Positions 54,694-64,000 of a stretch of DNA of 64,000 nucleotides are shown piece after piece. Numbering within the stretch: the stretch's first letter is position 1; every line of letters begins with the position of its first letter. The DNA is from Cryobacterium sp. Y29 (lineage in GTDB: Bacteria; Actinomycetota; Actinomycetes; Actinomycetales; Microbacteriaceae): positions 1-64,000 of the forward strand of contig NZ_PJJN01000034.1 in assembly GCF_002929825.1 (NCBI RefSeq), given 5' to 3'. The notes under the pieces are model-generated. The model made no database searches. It saw only the letters and a list, made by a program, of their open reading frames with translations, and was not told where the DNA came from. Both the position numbers and the translations under genes were made by a program.

Positions 54694-56511
54694 CTATACG
54701 AGGGACTCGCGCCAGGCGGCGTGCATGGTCGCGAAGCGGCCGGTTCCCGAGATGAGGTCATTCGGGGTTCCGTCCTCCACGATGCGACCGTGTTCCATTA
54801 CGAGCACCCGGTCGGCGATCGCGACCGTCGACAAGCGGTGGGCGATGATCACGGCCGTGCGATCAGCGAGCAGGGTTTGCAACGCCTCCTGCACGAGCCG
54901 TTCGCTCGGGATGTCGAGCGACGATGTAGCTTCATCGAGGATGAGCACCGCCGGATTGGCGAGAAAAGCGCGCGCAAACGAGATCAACTGGCGTTGTCCG
55001 GCTGACACGCGGCCGCCACGCTTGTTCACATCGGTGTCATAGCCATTCGGTAGATTCTCGATGAATTCGTGAGCACCGACGGCAGCCGCGGCGGCGCGAA
55101 TTTGCTGCGCCGAAGCATCCGGTTTGCCGATTGCGATGTTCTCGGCGACCGAACCGCTGAACAAGTAGGCCTCCTGGGTGACCATGACGATTGCGCGCCG
55201 CAGGTCCTTGGGATGCAGGTCGCGCAGGTCTATGTCGTCGAGCCGAACCCGGCCATCCGTCGGGTCGTAGAACCGGCTCATCAGCTTGGCGAGCGTCGAT
55301 TTACCGGCTCCGGTCGACCCGACCAAAGCGATGGTCTGCCCGGCCGGAATGTCGAGGTCGAAGTGCGGCAGGATCTCCCGATCCGCCTGATACGCGAACT
55401 GCACGTTGTCGAACCGCACCCGACCGCGAGCCTCCCAGAGGTCAACCGGGGCGACTGGATCGGGCACGCCGGGGCGTTCCTCGAGCACGCCTGAGATCTT
55501 CTCGAGCGCCGCAGCGGCCGACTGGTAGGAGTTGTAGAACATCGCCATCTCCTCCATCGGGTCGAAGAACCGGCGAGTGTAGAGCAACGTCGCGAGCAGT
55601 GCTCCGATGGCCAGCTGGCCGTCAGCCACCCGAAAACCACCAACGAGCAGCACGGCAGCGACCGTGACATTGCCAATGAGAACGAGCCCCGGGTCGAAGA
55701 CCCCGAACAGCTGGATGACGCGCGCGTTGACCATGCGGTAGCTTTCGACGAGCGTGCCGAACACCGTCTCGTTGTGCTTTTCGGTGCGAAAAGCCTTCAC
55801 GGCACGAATACCGGTCATCGTCTCGACGAATCGCACGATCAGGCTCGCCGATGCGACCCGCGACTGCCGGAACAGGCTCTGCGAGCGCACTTGGAACCAG
55901 CGGGTGAGAATGACGAGCGGCAGCAGTGCACCGAGGAGCACGAGTCCACTGGTAGCGTCAAGCAGCACCAGGGCGATCGCGGTGAATGACATATAAAGGA
56001 TGCCTTGCACCAGCTGGTTGATGCCGGAATCGAGCAGTTCTCGAATGGCATCGAGGTCACTGGTCTGGCGCGAGATGATGCGGCCGGAAGTATACGACTC
56101 GTGAAATTCGAGGCTGAGTTTCTGCGTGTGCAAGAATACCCGCTTGCGCAGGTCGATCAAGACGCCCTGGCTCACCCGGGCGCTCAACACGGTGTACCAG
56201 GCGATGAGGAGCGCGCCGAGCACCCCGGCGATCAGGTAGATCGCGCCGGTCGCGGCAAGCGGCACCCAGTTTTGCTTGAGCAATGCGGGTAGCCCGCGGT
56301 CGATGCCGAAGGCGATGAGCGCGGGGCCGGCGACCTGGGCTGCGGTCGAGACGAGGACCACGAGCATGGCGAGCACGACCTTGCCGCGCACCGGCAACAG
56401 CAATGAACCGAGCAGGCGCAGCGAACGCGCGCGGATCTGCTTGCTTTCGGCCTTGGTGAAGTCGTGGCGTTCTTCCCCGCTGACGCCGCGGACACTCCCC
56501 TTGGCGGTCAC
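54694..56511 (-). CDS. ABC exporter subunit with catalytic Walker B
   Basis: This 605-residue half-transporter has six helices (about residues 35-315), then a nucleotide-binding domain. Walker A is [10 protein letters not shown] (about residue 395), the signature is VSAGQRQ and Walker B is [12 protein letters not shown] with the catalytic Glu. The signature differs from LSGGQ, while the partner encoded just upstream has a normal LSGGQ but an Asp in Walker B. The pair thus has one working and one degenerate ATP site, as in BmrCD or TM287/288. The start overlaps the partner stop by 4 bp. Substrate unknown. Confidence 0.9.
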   Translation of the reverse strand: MTAKGSVRGVSGEERHDFTKAESKQIRARSLRLLGSLLLPVRGKVVLAMLVVLVSTAAQVAGPALIAFGIDRGLPALLKQNWVPLAATGAIYLIAGVLGALLIAWYTVLSARVSQGVLIDLRKRVFLHTQKLSLEFHESYTSGRIISRQTSDLDAIRELLDSGINQLVQGILYMSFTAIALVLLDATSGLVLLGALLPLVILTRWFQVRSQSLFRQSRVASASLIVRFVETMTGIRAVKAFRTEKHNETVFGTLVESYRMVNARVIQLFGVFDPGLVLIGNVTVAAVLLVGGFRVADGQLAIGALLATLLYTRRFFDPMEEMAMFYNSYQSAAAALEKISGVLEERPGVPDPVAPVDLWEARGRVRFDNVQFAYQADREILPHFDLDIPAGQTIALVGSTGAGKSTLAKLMSRFYDPTDGRVRLDDIDLRDLHPKDLRRAIVMVTQEAYLFSGSVAENIAIGKPDASAQQIRAAAAAVGAHEFIENLPNGYDTDVNKRGGRVSAGQRQLISFARAFLANPAVLILDEATSSLDIPSERLVQEALQTLLADRTAVIIAHRLSTVAIADRVLVMEHGRIVEDGTPNDLISGTGRFATMHAAWRESLV

Positions 56512-58370
56512 AGCTTTTCCTCCGCTCGGTTCGATTCTCTGCGTTCTTCGTCTTCGAGGCTGGAGATGACGAAGGTATAGTGCGCGCTGGTGCGCAGTAG
56601 CTCGGAGTGCGTTCCGATGGCGGTGATGCGGCCGTCTTCGAGCAGCGCCACGCGGTCGGCAAGCATGACCGTTGACGGTCGGTGCGCCACGATGAGCGCG
56701 GTGGTGTCGACGAGCACCTCTCGCAGCGCGTTCTCCACGAGCGATTCGGTGTTCACATCGAGCGCCGACAGCGGATCGTCGAGAATAAGAACGGATGGCC
56801 GCGCCGCGACCGCGCGAGCAAGCGCCAGACGCTGACGCTGCCCGCCGGACAGGCTCATTCCCTCTTCGCCAACGAGGGTGTCGACGCCGAGGGGCAAATC
56901 GTGCACGAAATCGGCCTGCGCGATCTGTAGGGCCTGCGCGAGCGCGGCGTCCGCTTCGAGGCTGCTGTCGGCCAGGTCAGCGCGACCGAGTAGAACGTTG
57001 TCACGAACGGATGCCGAGAACAGGGTGGCATCCTCGAATGCCATCGCGAGGTGGCCGCGCAGTTCCTCGCGACGCAGCGCCCGCACGTCGACACCGTCGA
57101 GCGTCACGGCGCCCGCAGTCACGTCATACAGCCGGGTGGTGAGGGCCGTGAGTGTGGACTTGCCGCTTCCAGTGAGGCCGACGAGCGCCATGGTCTCCCC
57201 CGGCTCGAGAACGAGGTCGATGCCGTTGAGCAGGTCAGGAAAGCGCTCGGGCGAATCCGGGTAGCGAAAGTGCACGTTATCGAACGCGAGTCGGCCGAGC
57301 GGTGCCGCCACTGTGGCCGGGTCCTTCGGGTCGGTGATCTCGTTCGGGGTGTCGAGAATGTCAAAGAAGCGATCGGTCGCAGTGCGCGCGTCGAAGGTCA
57401 TCGAGAGCAGGAACCCGATCGATTCCACCGGAAACCGCAGCACGGTGGCGGTGGCGAAGAAGGCCAGCAGCTCGCCGCTGCTCAGGTCATCCTGGCTGGT
57501 GAGCCAGACGCCGACCACGAGGCAGAACGCGAATGCAACGTCGGGCACGAGCAGCAACCAGAGCCAGATGCCCGCAATGGCGCGGGCCTTCTCGATCTCG
57601 GTGCCGCGCAGGCTTTCCGCCTGTGAGGCGAAGTTCTTGAGGGCGAAAGACCCGCGGCCGAATGCTTTGAGCACGCGAATTCCGTGCACGGACTCTTCGA
57701 CGGCGGTTGCGAGGTCACCGGCCTGGTCCTGGCTGCGCCGGGCGATCACGGAGTACTTCTCCTCGAAGACGTAGCCGTAGATCCAGATCGGAATCGAGCA
57801 GACCACGAAGATCACGCCGAGCAGCCAATGCATCCAGAGCAGAATCACAACGCCGACGACGATGGTGAGGAAGTTGACCACGAGCAGCATGAGCCCGAAC
57901 GACACCCAGCGGCGAATGAGGTTGAGGTCGCTCACGGCGCGCGAGAGCAGCTGCCCGCTCGGCCAGCGGTCGTGAAAGCTCACCGGCAGGTCCTGCAGCC
58001 GGGCATAGAGGTGGTTGCGCATGCGCGCCTCGATGTGGGTGCCCGGGGTGAGTACGAACCAGCGGCGCAGGGCGATCATGATCGCCTCGAGCAGACCGAG
58101 TCCGAGAACCATCCACACGGCCGGCCAGATCTGCACGGCGCTGTCGCCGTTCCCCACCGCGCTGAGCGGGCCGTCGACGAGCCAGGCCAGCACCTGCGGT
58201 ATGGCCAGGGCCACGAGACCGGCGAGAAGCGCCGCGACCACGCCGCAGTAGATGCGCGGCAGGGCCGGTTTGGCATAGGGGTAGAGCCGTTGCAGGCTGC
58301 GAAAGGTGTTGTTGCGTACCGGGGCGTCATTGGTAGGCGGCGGCGGTGCCTTCGATGCGGTGGTGGTCAT
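56508..58370 (-). CDS. ABC exporter subunit with degenerate Walker B
   Basis: This 620-residue half-transporter has six helices (about residues 35-330) and a nucleotide-binding domain with Walker [11 protein letters not shown], signature LSGGQRQR and Walker [13 protein letters not shown]. Asp replaces the catalytic Glu, marking the degenerate partner of a heterodimer. The C-terminus overlaps the downstream subunit. I choose ATG 58370, preceded by CAGGA, over the longer frame from 58412. Likely a multidrug or lipid exporter. Confidence 0.9.
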   Translation of the reverse strand: MTTTASKAPPPPTNDAPVRNNTFRSLQRLYPYAKPALPRIYCGVVAALLAGLVALAIPQVLAWLVDGPLSAVGNGDSAVQIWPAVWMVLGLGLLEAIMIALRRWFVLTPGTHIEARMRNHLYARLQDLPVSFHDRWPSGQLLSRAVSDLNLIRRWVSFGLMLLVVNFLTIVVGVVILLWMHWLLGVIFVVCSIPIWIYGYVFEEKYSVIARRSQDQAGDLATAVEESVHGIRVLKAFGRGSFALKNFASQAESLRGTEIEKARAIAGIWLWLLLVPDVAFAFCLVVGVWLTSQDDLSSGELLAFFATATVLRFPVESIGFLLSMTFDARTATDRFFDILDTPNEITDPKDPATVAAPLGRLAFDNVHFRYPDSPERFPDLLNGIDLVLEPGETMALVGLTGSGKSTLTALTTRLYDVTAGAVTLDGVDVRALRREELRGHLAMAFEDATLFSASVRDNVLLGRADLADSSLEADAALAQALQIAQADFVHDLPLGVDTLVGEEGMSLSGGQRQRLALARAVAARPSVLILDDPLSALDVNTESLVENALREVLVDTTALIVAHRPSTVMLADRVALLEDGRITAIGTHSELLRTSAHYTFVISSLEDEERRESNRAEEKL

Positions 58371-58572
58371 GGTCCAGTCCTGATTGTGGTGCGGCCGCGC
58401 CTCGGGTCGCACCGGGCAGCGGATGATTCTGGTCGCCGATAGCCTGCCGGCAATGGGCTGGCAGTGTTGACGAGAACGTGTCGCATGAGGCGTTACGCAC
58501 GGCGGTCAGGCGCGGCTGAGTTGGCGCACGGGCACACATGCTGAGTGCCCGCCCTAATGAGCAACGACGAAA

Positions 58573-58692
58573 CTAGCCGGCGCAGGTCACCACGGCGGCG
58601 GCGCGGGTGGTGGGGCGGGCAGGGAACGAAGCGCCAAAGGAAGCGCCGTGGTTCGCAGCCGTTGCGAGCGTGATCGGTGCTGTCTTTGTCAT
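58573..58692 (-). CDS. 39-residue ORF, possible beta-carbonic anhydrase remnant
   Basis: The frame from ATG 58692 to TAG 58573 reads MTKTAPITLATAANHGASF, then RAAAVVTCAG and a stop. AGGAGG lies 6 bp before the ATG, so translation is likely. The layout (NH..ASF, then a strand ending VVTC) recalls the N-terminus of beta-carbonic anhydrases, where CMDAR follows; here the frame stops instead. It may be a truncated relic or an unrelated short peptide. Confidence 0.4.
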   Translation of the reverse strand: MTKTAPITLATAANHGASFGASFPARPTTRAAAVVTCAG

Positions 58693-58938
58693 GTCTGCCT
58701 CCTGGGCGCCTCAAGTATGTCTGTCACATGCCCCCGGATCAGGCAGCCTTTCAGAATATTGGGAAACGGGGGCAGAACACAAGTATTTTCTGAACCAGGA
58801 GCATCCGCTTGCCGGGCGGGCAGGCCTGCGCCGAGCCCGGACAACGCGGCACATCCCAGCATCACGTCCCGTAGTCTGGAGCCTGCGCCTCTCGTTGGCA
58901 TGGCCATGCCCCGCGCTCGCTTGTTGGAAGGATTTTTC

Positions 58939-59628
58939 ATGCTGCCCACCCTGTTCGGAATCGATTTTCTCGACTCTGAGTGGCTGATCCACTCGTTTGG
59001 ATCATTCGTGCTGCTGGGCGTCGCCGTTATCGTGTTCGTCGAGACCGGTTTCATCGTGTTGTCGTTCCTACCGGGCGATTCACTGCTGTTCACCGTCGGT
59101 CTGCTGACCGCGACCGGCGTCGTGCCGCTGCCAATCTGGGTGACCTGCCTGGTCGTATTCGCAGCCGCATTCGCCGGTGACCAGCTCGCCTACGTCATCG
59201 GCCGAAAGGCCGGCCCCGCAGTGTTCTCGCGCGAGAAGAACCGGTTCTTCAACCCGCAGAATGTCGAGCGCACCAACGCCTTTTTCGCCAAGCACGGCGG
59301 TAAGTCCATCATCCTGGCCCGTTTTCTGCCGGTCTTCCGTGCCTTCGTACCGGTTGCCGCGGGCGTCGGCAAAATGCGTTACCGCAGCTTTGTGACCTAC
59401 AACGCGATTGGCGCCTTCGCCTGGGGCGTCGGCCTCACCCTGGTTGGTTTCTTCCTCGGTCAGATCGCGTTTGTCGAGGCGTACTCCGAGTTCTTTATCA
59501 TCGGCATCATTCTGCTTTCCGGAATTCCGATCCTCACCGAGCTGGCCAAGGCCGGTCGCACCACGCTGAAGGAGCGTCGTGTGGCCGCCCGAGTTGTGCC
59601 CACCATCCCGGTCGACCTGCGCGAATAA
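58939..59628 (+). CDS. DedA-family membrane protein
   Basis: This 229-residue protein has four or five helices, with the DedA/SNARE-associated signature FLPGDSLLFTVGLL (about residues 48-61), GDQLAYVIGRKAGP, then GGKSIILARFLPVFRAFVPVAAGVGKM (about residues 120-146). The family flips lipids such as undecaprenyl phosphate or phosphatidylethanolamine. GGAAGGA lies 6 bp before the ATG at 58939, which is far better supported than the long upstream frame. It is convergent with the amino-acid dehydrogenase. Confidence 0.92.
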   Translation: MLPTLFGIDFLDSEWLIHSFGSFVLLGVAVIVFVETGFIVLSFLPGDSLLFTVGLLTATGVVPLPIWVTCLVVFAAAFAGDQLAYVIGRKAGPAVFSREKNRFFNPQNVERTNAFFAKHGGKSIILARFLPVFRAFVPVAAGVGKMRYRSFVTYNAIGAFAWGVGLTLVGFFLGQIAFVEAYSEFFIIGIILLSGIPILTELAKAGRTTLKERRVAARVVPTIPVDLRE

Positions 59629-59659
59629 GCCGGCTCCTGCCGTGACCGCGCAGGATCTC

Positions 59660-59694
59660 GGTGGCCGCTACGGTAATCGTGCGTAGCGGCCACC
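59660..59694. terminator. Bidirectional hairpin between dedA and the dehydrogenase
   Basis: GGTGGCCGCTACG and CGTAGCGGCCACC form a perfect 13-bp stem with a 9-nt loop in the convergent gap. Confidence 0.8.
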
Positions 59695-59724
59695 AAGATA
59701 GGGCGCGCTCATGACATGGGCGGG

Positions 59725-60804
59725 CTAGCTGGCGGCGTTCAGGCGGGTCGCGGCGAGCAGTTCGGCGGCCGCGAGGGTCGTGATCTCGGTCGCGCCGGCA
59801 TCCGTGAAGATCTGCGTGAGCACGGACCCGATGCCCGCAACGCGCTCGGTGATCTTGGCGCGATCGGCGTTCGGTTCGCTCGCCAAGTCAAGGTAAACGA
59901 CGCCGCCGGCGTTGACGACGAAATCGGGTGCCCAGAGGATGCCGCGCGCATCCAACTGGGCGGCACCGGCCGGATTCTCAAGCTGGTTGTTGGCGGCGCC
60001 GCAGATGCCGAGCACGTTCAACTCCGCAATCACAGCGGACGTCAGTACACCACCGAGGCCGCAGGGCACGAACAGATCGGCATGCACCCGGTGTGCATCA
60101 GCGACCGACACCCAACGGGCGCCGAGTTCGTCGGCGAGCACACGCTTGTCAGGGTTGATGTCGGTGACGGTGAGGGAGGCGCCAGCGGCAGCGGCGGCCG
60201 CTGCGACGCGGCCACCAACCTGGCCGAGGCCCGAGATCACCAGGTGGCGGCCGCGCACGTCGCGGCTGCCGAACAGTGCCTCCAGGGTGGATTCGATGCC
60301 CGCGTACACGCCGGCCGCTGTGGCATCCGCTGGCTCGCCGACGCCGCCGCTCGCGGCAGGCAGCCCGCAGACATGACTCGTGCGTTCGGCCACGATGGCC
60401 ATGAGCTCGGCGCTCGTTCCAACATCTTCGGCCGTCATGTACGCGCCCTTCACGCTCTCGATGGCATCGCCGAGGTCGAGCATCGCCAGCCGCTTCTCGG
60501 CGTCCGTCAGCACCGTGCCGAGCGGCAGATAGATGACGGACTTACCACCGCCGCGGTTGAGGCCGGCGGCCGCGTTTTTCAGGGTCATGGCCGCGGAGAG
60601 GCGCAGGGCGTCGGCGACCGCGTCGGTCCAGCTTGCGTACTGCCAGAGGCGCGCGCCGCCGAGGGCCTGGCCGAGACGGGTCGAGTGGATGGCCACCGTG
60701 ATCATCAGCCCCGATCGTTTCCCCGTTTCGATCAGCACTTTTTCATGGGAAAGTGGAATCTGCGCGAGGGAATCGAGGGCTGCGGCAGGGTGCGTGAGGG
60801 TCAT
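59725..60804 (-). CDS. Glu/Leu/Phe/Val dehydrogenase (leucine or valine dehydrogenase type)
   Basis: This 359-residue NAD-linked amino-acid dehydrogenase has the active-site glycine-rich loop GLNRGGGKSVIY with the catalytic lysine (about residue 89), TAEDVGTS (about residues 124-131), and a Rossmann NAD site ISGLGQVGGRVA (about residue 190). The length (350-360) fits leucine, valine or phenylalanine dehydrogenase rather than glutamate dehydrogenase. It deaminates a branched or aromatic amino acid. The start follows a GC hairpin at 60843-60870. Confidence 0.9.
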   Translation of the reverse strand: MTLTHPAAALDSLAQIPLSHEKVLIETGKRSGLMITVAIHSTRLGQALGGARLWQYASWTDAVADALRLSAAMTLKNAAAGLNRGGGKSVIYLPLGTVLTDAEKRLAMLDLGDAIESVKGAYMTAEDVGTSAELMAIVAERTSHVCGLPAASGGVGEPADATAAGVYAGIESTLEALFGSRDVRGRHLVISGLGQVGGRVAAAAAAAGASLTVTDINPDKRVLADELGARWVSVADAHRVHADLFVPCGLGGVLTSAVIAELNVLGICGAANNQLENPAGAAQLDARGILWAPDFVVNAGGVVYLDLASEPNADRAKITERVAGIGSVLTQIFTDAGATEITTLAAAELLAATRLNAAS

Positions 60805-60897
60805 GGAAACTCCGTTGTTTCGGGCTTTGTGGGCCGAGTGTGGCGGCGCCGGTGTGTGGCACCGCCGCCCTCAGGATACCGGTGGGCGTGCGGACTA

Positions 60898-60942
60898 CCC
60901 AAAAAGCACCTTCGATTCAACGTCGAAGGTGCTTTTCTTGGG
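60898..60942 (-). terminator. Intrinsic terminator after purH
   Basis: AAAGCACCTTCGA and TCGAAGGTGCTTT form a 13-bp stem followed on the minus strand by a run of T. It lies 8 bp beyond the purH stop and is a textbook terminator for purN-purH. Confidence 0.9.
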
Positions 60943-60949
60943 TGGAAAC

Positions 60950-62617
60950 CTAGTGGAAGAAGTGGCGCTCTCCCGTGAAGTACATCGAGACACCCGCCGC
61001 GGTGGCTGCGGCGATGACCTCGGGGTCGCGCACCGATCCGCCGGGCTGCACGACGGCGGCGATGCCAGCGTCGAGCAGTACTTCGAGGCCGTCGGCGAAG
61101 GGGAAGAACGCATCCGACGCGGCGACCGAACCCGCGGCCCGTTCGCCGGCGCGGCTCACGGCGAGGTGACAGGAGTCCACCCGGTTGACCTGGCCCATAC
61201 CTACCCCGACGGATGCCCCGGCGTGCGCGAGCAGAACAGCGTTCGACTTCACGGAGCGGCAGGACTTCCACGCGAATTCCAGATCGGCGCGGATGGCGGC
61301 ATCCACTTCGGGACCGGCTACGAGAGTCCAACCGTTTGAGCTGAAGTCTTCGAAGCTGTCGGTCTCCTGCACGAGCAGGCCGCCGGAGATCTGGTGCAGT
61401 TCGAGCGAAGAACGCTCATAGTCGGCGGGCAGCTCAAGCAGGCGGATGTTCTTCTTCTTGGTGAGCAATTCCACCGCTGACGGCTCAAAGCCGGGGGCGA
61501 CGAGCACTTCGGTGAAGATCTCGCTGATGGTTTCGGCCATTCCCAGAGTGACGACGCGGTTCGCAGCGATCACGCCGCCGAACGCGGAGACTGGGTCGCA
61601 GGCGTGCGCGCGCAGGTGGGCGGATGCGATGGCATCCGGTGCATTGGGCTTGGCGATGGCGATGCCGCAAGGGTTGGCGTGCTTGACAATCGCAACGGCC
61701 GGCTCGCTGAAGTCGAAGGCGGCGCGCACCGCGGCATCCGCATCGACGTAGTTGTTGTACGACATTTCTTTGCCGTGCAGCTGCCGGGCTTGCGCGATGC
61801 CGCGGCCGCCGTCCCCGACGTAGAGCGCGGCTGCCTGGTGCGAGTTCTCGCCGTAGCGCAAGATCGCGTCGCGAGTGACCTCGATGCCGAGCCCCTCGGG
61901 GAACGGCGACTCGTCATCATCGTCATCGTCGTCGTCGTCAAAGGTGGCGTCTTCATCGAGCGCCTCCGTGTCGTCCTGCCACTGGTCGTAGACGTTCTCG
62001 GTGAACCAGGCCGAGACGCTCAGGTCGTAGTCGGCGGTGTGCTCGAAGGCGAGCGAGGCGAGCTTCTGACGCAGCTTGAGCGTTGAGCCACCCGCGGCCA
62101 TGGCTTCGATGATCTCACCGTAGTTGACCGGCTCGACGACGATGGCCACGTTGGCGTGGTTTTTAGCGGATGCCCGCACGAGCGCCGGTCCGCCGATGTC
62201 GATCTGCTCGATCACGTCGGCCGGTTCGGCGCCGCTCAGGGCGGTTTCGACGAAGGGGTACAGGTTGACGACGACAAGCTGGAAGGCCTTGATGCCGAGC
62301 TCGGTCAGCTGCGCTTCGTGCGTTTCGAGGCGCAGGTCGGCGAGGATGCCGGCGTGCACCCCGGGGTGCAGGGTCTTGACCCGGCCGTCGAGCGATTCCG
62401 GAAAGCCCGTGACCGAAAAAACGTCGGTGACGTCGTAGCCGGCGGCGCGAATGGCGGCCGCGGTGGAGCCGGTGGAAACAATTTCGACGCCTCCGGTTGT
62501 CAGGGCAGCGGCGAGTTCGAGCAGCCCGGTCTTGTCGCTAACGGAGATGAGCGCACGCTCGATCACGATCTGGTCCCGGTTGCGGTACGAGCTGGGCGCG
62601 CTGGTGTGAGCGATCAT
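60950..62617 (-). CDS. purH: Bifunctional AICAR transformylase / IMP cyclohydrolase
   Basis: This 555-residue enzyme formylates AICAR with 10-formyl-THF and closes the ring to IMP, the last two purine steps. The N-terminal cyclohydrolase domain has [11 protein letters not shown] (about residues 22-32) and [11 protein letters not shown]. The C-terminal domain has [13 protein letters not shown], the NPCG and EVIVAPG-like segments, and [10 protein letters not shown] near the end. Between the two halves is a run of nine aspartates (residues 227-235) that most PurH proteins lack. It overlaps purN by 4 bp. Confidence 0.96.
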   Translation of the reverse strand: MIAHTSAPSSYRNRDQIVIERALISVSDKTGLLELAAALTTGGVEIVSTGSTAAAIRAAGYDVTDVFSVTGFPESLDGRVKTLHPGVHAGILADLRLETHEAQLTELGIKAFQLVVVNLYPFVETALSGAEPADVIEQIDIGGPALVRASAKNHANVAIVVEPVNYGEIIEAMAAGGSTLKLRQKLASLAFEHTADYDLSVSAWFTENVYDQWQDDTEALDEDATFDDDDDDDDDESPFPEGLGIEVTRDAILRYGENSHQAAALYVGDGGRGIAQARQLHGKEMSYNNYVDADAAVRAAFDFSEPAVAIVKHANPCGIAIAKPNAPDAIASAHLRAHACDPVSAFGGVIAANRVVTLGMAETISEIFTEVLVAPGFEPSAVELLTKKKNIRLLELPADYERSSLELHQISGGLLVQETDSFEDFSSNGWTLVAGPEVDAAIRADLEFAWKSCRSVKSNAVLLAHAGASVGVGMGQVNRVDSCHLAVSRAGERAAGSVAASDAFFPFADGLEVLLDAGIAAVVQPGGSVRDPEVIAAATAAGVSMYFTGERHFFH

Positions 62618-63207
62618 GCGTTGCTGTTCTCCTTGAGGTTCATGTGTCCGTTGGCGATGTCGAGCACAGCCTGGATGAGTAGGCGCCTCTCGACGATCTT
62701 GATGCGATTCTGCAGGGAAGCTTCGGTGTCACCGGTCAGAATGTCCACGCGCTCCTGAACCAGGATGGGGCCTGCGTCGACACCGTTGTCGACCACGATG
62801 ATGCTCGCTCCGGTTCGAACCGCGCCAGCGGCCAGGGCGTCGCGCACGGCGTGCGCCCCCGGAAATTCGGGCAAGTAAGCGGGATGGGTGTTGATCAGGT
62901 TCGGCGACAGGGCGGCGACCACGCGCGGCGGCAGCAGCCGCATCAGGCCGCTGAGCACGACCAGGTCGGGCTGCCACTGCTGAATCTGCGCGAGCAGTTC
63001 GTCGCCCCAGGCCGCCCGGTCAGCGAAAGAGGAGAACGGAACAGAGAAGGCGGGGACACCGAATTCGACGCCGAGCTCAAGTCCGTCGGCGTCGCGATCA
63101 GCTCCGATTGCCACGATGCGTGCCGGAAACTCGGCGTCTTCTGACGCTTCCAGCAGGGCCCGCAGGTTGGATCCTCCGCCGGAGATCAGCACGACAATAG
63201 ACAGCAC
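62614..63207 (-). CDS. purN: Phosphoribosylglycinamide formyltransferase
   Basis: This 197-residue enzyme transfers formyl from 10-formyl-THF to GAR in purine synthesis. [16 protein letters not shown] at the start binds the phosphoribosyl group, and [19 protein letters not shown] (about residues 103-121) carries the Asn-His catalytic pair, with the aspartate in VDAGPILVQ. It overlaps purH by 4 bp and starts 10 bp after the DUF6350-like gene, so the three are one operon. Confidence 0.95.
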   Translation of the reverse strand: MLSIVVLISGGGSNLRALLEASEDAEFPARIVAIGADRDADGLELGVEFGVPAFSVPFSSFADRAAWGDELLAQIQQWQPDLVVLSGLMRLLPPRVVAALSPNLINTHPAYLPEFPGAHAVRDALAAGAVRTGASIIVVDNGVDAGPILVQERVDILTGDTEASLQNRIKIVERRLLIQAVLDIANGHMNLKENSNA

Positions 63208-63217
63208 GATCTTCAGC

Positions 63218-64000
63218 CTACCGTTTGGCGGAGCGCCGAGACGGGAGCCGTACCCGGCCGGCGAGCATGCCGAGTGCCGCAGCGACGCCGATTTCGGCGG
63301 CGGCGAGCGCGCCGACCAGCAGCGGATTCGGCCCGACCTGAACCAGTCGACCCGGGCCCATCGCGCCGGCCGACCACCAGGCGAGCAGGCCGAGGAGTGC
63401 GCCGGCGACGACGCCCATGCCGAGACCGGTGAAAACGTGCGCGAGCGTGGTTCTCTCGGGAACCCCCGCGCGGTCCAAAAACTGCCGGGTCACGACAGCG
63501 AAAACGAAACCGATCAGAACGGGCGCAAGCAACCCGAGAAAGCCGTAGGTCGGGGTGCCCTGCGGCAGGGCGCCGAACAGAGGCAGGCCGGGAAGGGTTC
63601 CCACTACGGTGCCGATCGGCGAGACGGTGGTGCCAGCGCCGAGCGCGATGCCGGGCCCGACAAACCACGCAGCCGCCCAGATAACGAGGTTGGGAATGAG
63701 TGCGAGCTGGGCCAGGGTGATGGTAGCGCCGCCGAAGACACCGGCCTGCACCGCCTCGTAGAGCCCGATAATGGTCGCGTAATTGACCGCGATGAGCACG
63801 GCAACGGCCACGGCGGACACGATCAGCACGCCCGCGGCGGCGGCTGTTCCACCGCGCAGTGCACCCTCGATGACGGTGCGACCGGTGTGCGGTATCCGCT
63901 GGTAGGCCGAGCGGATACCGCGGCTCACGCGATCCAGGCCCACCACCGCCCCCACGGTCTTGCGCCGCCCCAGTTCCGCCCCCACCAGAACCCCGGCAGC
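63218..64000 (-). CDS. DUF6350-like integral membrane protein, N-terminus outside the window
   Basis: The visible 260 residues hold about six hydrophobic helices, including [20 protein letters not shown] and [33 protein letters not shown]. The sequence and its place directly before purN fit the actinobacterial DUF6350 (cell-division-region) membrane family. The frame is open to the window edge; a GTG at 63985 is possible but probably not the start because family members are longer. Function is unknown. Confidence 0.8.
   Translation of the reverse strand, partial: AAGVLVGAELGRRKTVGAVVGLDRVSRGIRSAYQRIPHTGRTVIEGALRGGTAAAAGVLIVSAVAVAVLIAVNYATIIGLYEAVQAGVFGGATITLAQLALIPNLVIWAAAWFVGPGIALGAGTTVSPIGTVVGTLPGLPLFGALPQGTPTYGFLGLLAPVLIGFVFAVVTRQFLDRAGVPERTTLAHVFTGLGMGVVAGALLGLLAWWSAGAMGPGRLVQVGPNPLLVGALAAAEIGVAAALGMLAGRVRLPSRRSAKR

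Noticed and set aside
62879..63207. Second ZTP riboswitch searched for upstream of purN-purH
   Set aside because: The gap between purN and the preceding gene is 10 bp and shows none of the aptamer motifs.

Overview
The window is high-GC DNA from an actinobacterium. Gene content and order (an upstream integral membrane protein followed by purN-purH, a SigK/RskA pair, a six-gene Mrp antiporter operon, DUF445 and DUF4389 proteins, a ZTP-riboswitch-controlled glyA-folD pair) and the recurrent word GCGGATGC suggest Microbacteriaceae; Cryobacterium or a close relative is my guess and is inference only. Most of the window is ordinary chromosome: packed genes, 4-bp ATGA/GTGA overlaps in operons, and GC-rich hairpins between convergent genes. 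I see no intact transposon, prophage, CRISPR array or plasmid module.

Layout. 1-5.4 kb: a 20-bp inverted repeat, a HAD phosphatase, a flavin reductase, a large OafA-type acyltransferase with an SGNH domain, a small zinc-knuckle protein and a membrane protein. 5.4-10.5 kb: UDP-glucose dehydrogenase, a PabC-like lyase, the sigK-rskA pair, a conserved unknown protein and tRNA-Lys(TTT). 10.6-16.3 kb: a PNPOx-like protein, an SGNH-GAF fusion, DUF445, then a CopB-type copper ATPase behind a CsoR-like operator. 16.5-22.4 kb: a galactose locus (DeoR regulator, mutarotase and EamA transporter divergent from galT-galK), a degraded LacI tail and a gamma-carbonic anhydrase. 22.6-25.1 kb: folD and glyA behind a ZTP riboswitch. 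25.2-31.8 kb: a truncated luciferase-like oxidoreductase and the Mrp antiporter operon. 32-39.7 kb: amino-acid permease, two MFS transporters, purU, YrdB, and a dioxygenase/carboxylesterase pair resembling MhqO/MhqD. 39.9-46.2 kb: a secreted subtilase, NADP-isocitrate dehydrogenase, a GNAT and an alkyltransferase-like protein. 46.3-51.4 kb: a LacI-regulated maltose-type ABC importer without its own ATPase. 51.4-58.7 kb: a DUF4389 protein, a cupin, a scar region with an internally deleted ATPase gene, and a heterodimeric ABC exporter. 58.9-64 kb: DedA, a leucine/valine-type dehydrogenase, purH, purN and the start-truncated part of a membrane protein.

Themes. One-carbon and purine metabolism recurs (glyA, folD, purU, purN, purH). 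The ZTP riboswitch senses the PurH substrate ZMP/ZTP and controls folate cycling, so it joins two loci nearly 40 kb apart. Sugar uptake and use (gal and mal loci) each have a local regulator and visible candidate operators. The most unusual material is non-coding: a GGGCCC-rich palindromic repeat family placed just after stop codons at three well-preserved and at least three degenerate sites, a 20-bp perfect inverted repeat at the left edge, and a nested inverted repeat sitting exactly where the oxidoreductase gene is cut off.
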